Shown here: piece by piece, positions 60,172 to 64,000 of the stretch
How the letters are laid out: each line of letters starts with the position of its first letter
Numbering within the stretch: the stretch's first letter is position 1
Assembly: GCF_011045095.1 (NCBI RefSeq)
Contig: NZ_JAALDL010000001.1
Coordinates: forward strand, 248,001 to 312,000
Origin: Grimontia sedimenti
GTDB taxonomy: Bacteria > Pseudomonadota > Gammaproteobacteria > Enterobacterales > Vibrionaceae
Reading direction: 5' to 3'
DNA: 64,000 bases
The notes under the pieces: generated by a model
What the model saw: the letters and a program-made list of their open reading frames with translations, nothing else
What the model was told of the DNA's origin: nothing
Databases searched by the model: none
Made by a program: the position numbers and the translations under genes

Positions 60172-60451
60172 CATCCGTACTTAATTCGCTTCCAATTCCT
60201 GATTGTGATCTTTGTTCAATCTCATTGAATTATAAAGAGTTTGCATACAGTCCAATGTGCGGAAACCTACCAGCCGAATCTTGTGAACCATGATGCCTTC
60301 ATGCAAAAAATTTCCGCAAAAAATGTAATTAATTAAATTCATTCCGAAGCACGATACCAAACTTTGCGATTTTCATTCGCGTCAGAAATTAAGTGATGGA
60401 AGAGTAAATCCGAAGGAAAACACCAACACCCAAGACGTGGAGAAAAATAAT

Positions 60452-62792
60452 ATGAATAAAGGACTTAAGTTCACTGCGATTGCTGCTTGTGTAGCCGGAG
60501 CGCTTGGCGTTACCGCGACTGCTACCGCAGCACCATCGCATGATAAAGCGGTTATCGGCTACCTGACCCAATGGGAAGCATGGAAGGGAACCGATGCTGG
60601 TTTTAGCGTAAAAGGTGAAGCTACACACCTCAACGTAGATATGGATATCTACAACATCCTCAACTTTTCTTTCTTCGGCGTAGCGAAAGACGGCTCCCTG
60701 CACAGTGGCGACCTTCGCAACAAGAGCATTTATCAGCCGGGTGCGGTTCAAGAGCCGGGCCCACTGCTTCACCCTGATGTTTATTCAAGCTGGGACTTCC
60801 ACATCCTGTGGGGTGAGTTGGAATATATCCATGAATATCCAGGAACTGAACCTTGGCAAGCGGAAGCACTGGCAAAAGTTCAGGCGCAAGGTTTTGTAAA
60901 AGATGGTCGTGGTTGGAAGCATGCACCAACTGGTATCACTGGCCAAATGCCAATCCCTTTGAAAAAAGCGGGCGGCGCACCGGGTTTGATCGACTTGGCA
61001 AATGAAAAAGGCGTACAGGTAATGGCGTCTATCGGTGGTTGGAGTATGTCAAAGCACTTCCCAGAAATGGCTGCTGATCCTGTTAAAAAAGAGCGCTTCC
61101 TGCAAGACATCGACAAACTGATTGCGCTCGGTTTCCACGGTATTGATATCGATTGGGAATACCCAGGTTCTGGCGGCATGAACTTCACCGGTACGGATGC
61201 GGATTATGCCAACTTCGAACAGCTGATGGATGATATCCGTGAACGTATTGGTCCAGACCGTCTTCTGACAGCGGCATTTAAAGCTGTACCAGCAGCATTG
61301 GAAGGCTACGATTGGGCGCGCCTGCAACGTTCAATGGACTACTTCAACATGATGACTTACGACCTGAATGGCGGTTGGTCTAATGTTACCGGTCATAACT
61401 CTCCACTCTACCCATATCCAGAAGAAGAGTTTGAAGGGTTAAACCTGGATACTCTGAAAAACTGGATGGTGAACGTTAAGGGTATCAACCCGAAACAAAT
61501 TAACTTTGGTGCCGCGTTCTATGGCCGTGGTGTTCAAACAACAGAAGCGGAAGCTTACCTTGGTGCACGACTGACAAACGTAATGTGAACTTCTCAGTTG
61601 ATGGTCCAAGTGTTTCTGCCGTTGACCTGACCAACTGGAAAGCGTTCGAAGGCCAACCAAACTACAACTATCTGATCAAACAGCCTGGTTGGGCACACAA
61701 GTGGGACGCAAACGCGGAAGTACCCTATGCAGTGAAAGGCAAATACTTCCTGAGTTATGACGATCCAGACTCCATCCGTAAGAAAGCAGAGTACATTGTA
61801 AATAACGATTTGGGCGGCATCATTGTATGGCAGGTGCATGGCGACATTCAGTGTGAAGGCACGTTCGTTAACTACGGCACCAAGCTGAAGCAATGTACCA
61901 ATCTCCGCTCGCCGTTGGCTGAGCAAATTGATCAGGTGTTCAGCGCGAATATCATTCCAAATGAAGCGCCAGTTCTGGCCTTGCCAGGTGCTCAAAATGC
62001 AGAGAGCGGAGCAGTCATTAGCTTCGTTGTGTCAGCGACTGATGCGGATGGCGATGCGTTGTCGTTTTCAGCACAAGGTGCCAATGTAACCGACAACGGT
62101 GATGGTACCGCAACGGTGACGTATAAAGCGCCAAACACAGCAGTCGACCTGACTGAAGCGGTGACCGTGAAAGTCTCTGACGGACGTAAATCTGACAGCG
62201 GTTCAGTGACGGTGAGTGTGAAAGGTTCAGGTGATGTGATTAACACTGCACCAGTACTGACTGCACCAGCATCGGTTTCCGTTAAAGCTGGTGAAACCGC
62301 AGTGATTGACCTTTCAGCAACTGATGCCGAAGGTGATTCTCTGACATTTACAGCGTCTGCGGGAGAGCTGGTTCAAACAGGTAACAGCGCAACAGTATCT
62401 GTGGCGACAGTAGACTCAACTGAAAACAGCGTTGTTAACGTCGTTGTTACTGTGACTGATGGTGTAGAAACTGTTGAAGCAACAGTCGTTGTGAACGTTG
62501 AAGGTAATACGCCAGTAGACAGCAACTGGGATCGAAACAAGGTCTACAACACTGGCGATAAAGTGACCCACAACGGCGTTGAATATACTGCTAATGGTGG
62601 ACCAAAGGCGAAGAGCCAGGAGCGTCAGCAGTATGGGAAGCGTTTGATGATGGTTCAGCGAAAGAGTGGAGTGCAGACAAAGTCTACAACGGTGGCGATA
62701 TTGCTATCTATAACGGCAGCACCTACAAAGCGAAATGGTGGACGAAAGGCGAAGTACCAGGATCTGCTTGGGGTCCTTGGGAACTTCAATAG
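60452..62792 (+). pseudogene. GH18 chitinase with two frameshifts
   Basis: Reading through two shifts gives an about 780-residue secreted chitinase. Signal peptide is cut near TAA-AP. The GH18 barrel covers about residues 28-475 (VMASIGGWSMSK, GFHGIDIDWEYPG, MDYFNMMTYD). Two cadherin/Ig-like repeats follow (NEAPVLALPG, NTAPVLTAPA), then two chitin-binding CBM5/12 modules (WWTKGE twice). Shift 1 lies at 61567-61573, where GAC-AAA-CGT-AAT restores the frame. Shift 2 lies at about 62593, where AATGG should read AAATGG. Both equal one missing base. Uncorrected, the first product stops at 61588 inside the catalytic domain. Decay or assembly error cannot be told apart here. Confidence 0.82.
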
Positions 62793-62813
62793 TCCTTAGC
62801 GTTAAATCCCGAC

Positions 62814-62841
62814 AAGGCCTCGTTTATGCGAGGCCTTTTTG
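62814..62841 (+). terminator. Terminator after the chitinase gene
   Basis: AAGGCCTCG / CGAGGCCTT with a 6-nt loop and following T run, 22 bp after the corrected chitinase stop. Confidence 0.88.
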
Positions 62842-62976
62842 TTTATATTTTCCGAGCGGATAACAGAAACTGAGATTGTTCAGAGAGTTTGGCGATACTT
62901 GCCTTTACTGATACGCCTATCTTGTGCTTGATTGAAATGATCGCATTCTTTTTTAATCACTTAGTTTGGTGTATCT

Positions 62977-64000
62977 ATGCTCGTTCGTTACGCAGTCGCC
63001 CTTATTGTTTTACTGATTTCCGGCTGTGCGTCTCTTTCTTCCTCTCCACAACTAACCACAGATCCAAACTGGGTCTCTGAAACCTTGCCAAATGGCATGC
63101 GCTACCACCTTTATCCCATTGAAGGCGAGCAAATTGAAGTTCGGTTGGTTGTGAATGTGGGAAGCCTGAATGAAGGAGAAGATGAGCGGGGCTACGCGCA
63201 TTTTATCGAGCATATGGCTTTCAATGGCACCCAACGCTATCCGAATAACTCAGTTTTTGAAGAGTTTGCTCAGGTTGGGGTTGAGTTTGGCCCTGATATC
63301 AATGCGGTGACTGACTATGGGCGAACCGTCTACCAGCTTTCTTTGCCGGATGCCCAGCGTCTTCCTGACGCGCTGGATTGGTTCCGTGATATTTCCGATG
63401 GTCTGACGCTGGATAGCCAAGAAGTGGATGCGGAGGTGGGCGTCATTTTCGCAGAATGGCGACGTGACAACCGGGAAGATTCATCTTGGCCTCTAAAACT
63501 CTATGAGGCGTTGATAGATGGGACGCCATACATCGACCGGGATCCGATTGGCACTGAGTTCTCGCTAAACAGTGTCACACCAGAAAGTCTCAGGGCGTTC
63601 TACGAAAAATGGTATCAGGCAAATCGAATCCAATTGGTGGTGATTGGCGGATTTAATGTTGAAAACCTGCAGACTGAAATAGAAGAGGAGTTTTCCTCGC
63701 TCCGCACTGAAAGCTCAAACCCCGAGCCTCACCGCATTCTCCACGTCGACAGAGATACGCAATATCCGCTGACGCTTTATGCCTCTCAGGGCGAGTCGCC
63801 CGCTTTAGTGGTCAGTTTCAAAGATGGTGAGGATCAATATCCCGAGACGCTAGCAGAGCAGAGAGCGCTGTGGTTGCACTGGATGATGCTTGATGCGGTG
63901 CAACTGCGGCTTGAAGAACAGTTCGAGCGGGAAAACCTTGCGCACAATGGCTTGTATTTCAACTTTGGCTTTCTACCAGGCTGGGCAGTGTATGAACTGA
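62977..64000 (+). CDS. M16-family (insulinase/pitrilysin) metallopeptidase lipoprotein, 3' end cut
   Basis: The frame is open from ATG 62977 to the window end, 341 codons so far. The leader ends in LISGC, a lipobox, so the protein is probably anchored to the envelope. After TLPNGMRYHLYP comes the inverted zinc motif HFIEH in GYAHFIEHMAFNGT, the M16 hallmark. The downstream glutamate region (EVDAEVGVIFAEWRRD) supplies the third ligand. Typical relatives are about 900 residues with two repeated halves. Substrates are peptides. No ribosome site stands out before the ATG. Confidence 0.88.
   Translation, partial: MLVRYAVALIVLLISGCASLSSSPQLTTDPNWVSETLPNGMRYHLYPIEGEQIEVRLVVNVGSLNEGEDERGYAHFIEHMAFNGTQRYPNNSVFEEFAQVGVEFGPDINAVTDYGRTVYQLSLPDAQRLPDALDWFRDISDGLTLDSQEVDAEVGVIFAEWRRDNREDSSWPLKLYEALIDGTPYIDRDPIGTEFSLNSVTPESLRAFYEKWYQANRIQLVVIGGFNVENLQTEIEEEFSSLRTESSNPEPHRILHVDRDTQYPLTLYASQGESPALVVSFKDGEDQYPETLAEQRALWLHWMMLDAVQLRLEEQFERENLAHNGLYFNFGFLPGWAVYEL

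Noticed and set aside
60033-60293. Open frame of 86 codons before the chitinase gene
   Set aside because: Starts at the sigma-54-like promoter, crosses a strong terminator and has no family features.

Overview
The window looks like part of a chromosome of a marine Vibrionaceae bacterium, probably close to Grimontia/Enterovibrio/Photobacterium. That placement is inferred from gene content: a GH18 chitinase, a TRAP transporter, an ectoine-degradation cluster, RND pumps, Zur-controlled ribosomal protein paralogues and PTS-EIIC/EAL fusions. No rRNA, tRNA or CRISPR array was found. Both ends are cut: a DegT-type aminotransferase on the left and an M16 protease on the right.

Left part (1-23 kb). 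A TRAP transporter operon with an aminotransferase fragment and an Asp/Glu racemase comes first. A zinc-starvation operon (Zur box, COG0523 GTPase, zinc-independent DksA) follows. Next are a TetR/metallo-hydrolase pair with a palindromic operator and an RstAB-like two-component system beside a MipA/OmpV porin. A DeoR-headed ABC transporter operon has collapsed by internal deletion into two gene stumps. The rest is small metabolic and hypothetical genes: arginase, histidine phosphatase, HAD, VOC, GNAT and iron-dependent alcohol dehydrogenase.

Middle (23-37.5 kb). After a YbdG-like mechanosensitive channel and two small genes, a gene-poor 0.7 kb stretch holds a sigma-54-type promoter followed about 110 nt later by a strong terminator, which is a candidate small RNA. 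A second sigma-54-type promoter lies just upstream of a guanidine-I (ykkC) riboswitch. This heads a guanidine-assimilation operon: ABC transporter, two DUF1989 proteins (carboxyguanidine deiminase), a urea-carboxylase-type enzyme best read as guanidine carboxylase, and allophanate hydrolase. Inside the operon, before the carboxylase, two ACGA-loop hairpins form a guanidine-II (mini-ykkC) riboswitch. A second Zur box precedes ykgM-ykgO (zinc-free L31 and L36). Their terminator has a 280-bp element with perfect inverted ends inserted in its loop.

Right part (37.9-64 kb). This holds an aminotransferase/AraC pair, two paralogous membrane proteins fusing a PTS EIIC-like domain to a c-di-GMP phosphodiesterase (EAL) domain, and an RND efflux operon whose second adaptor gene is frameshifted. 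It also holds an ectoine-degradation cluster (doeA-doeB-doeX-doeC-doeD, minus strand), an aminoglycoside/choline-kinase-like phosphotransferase, a membrane-anchored FKBP, a second sigma-54-type candidate small RNA, a chitinase gene broken by two frameshifts, and the start of an M16 lipoprotein peptidase.

Several themes recur: nitrogen acquisition (guanidine, arginine, ectoine) with sigma-54-type signals, zinc sparing under Zur, and gene decay. Three separate one-base-type frameshifts could be real decay or assembly indels and need read-level checking.
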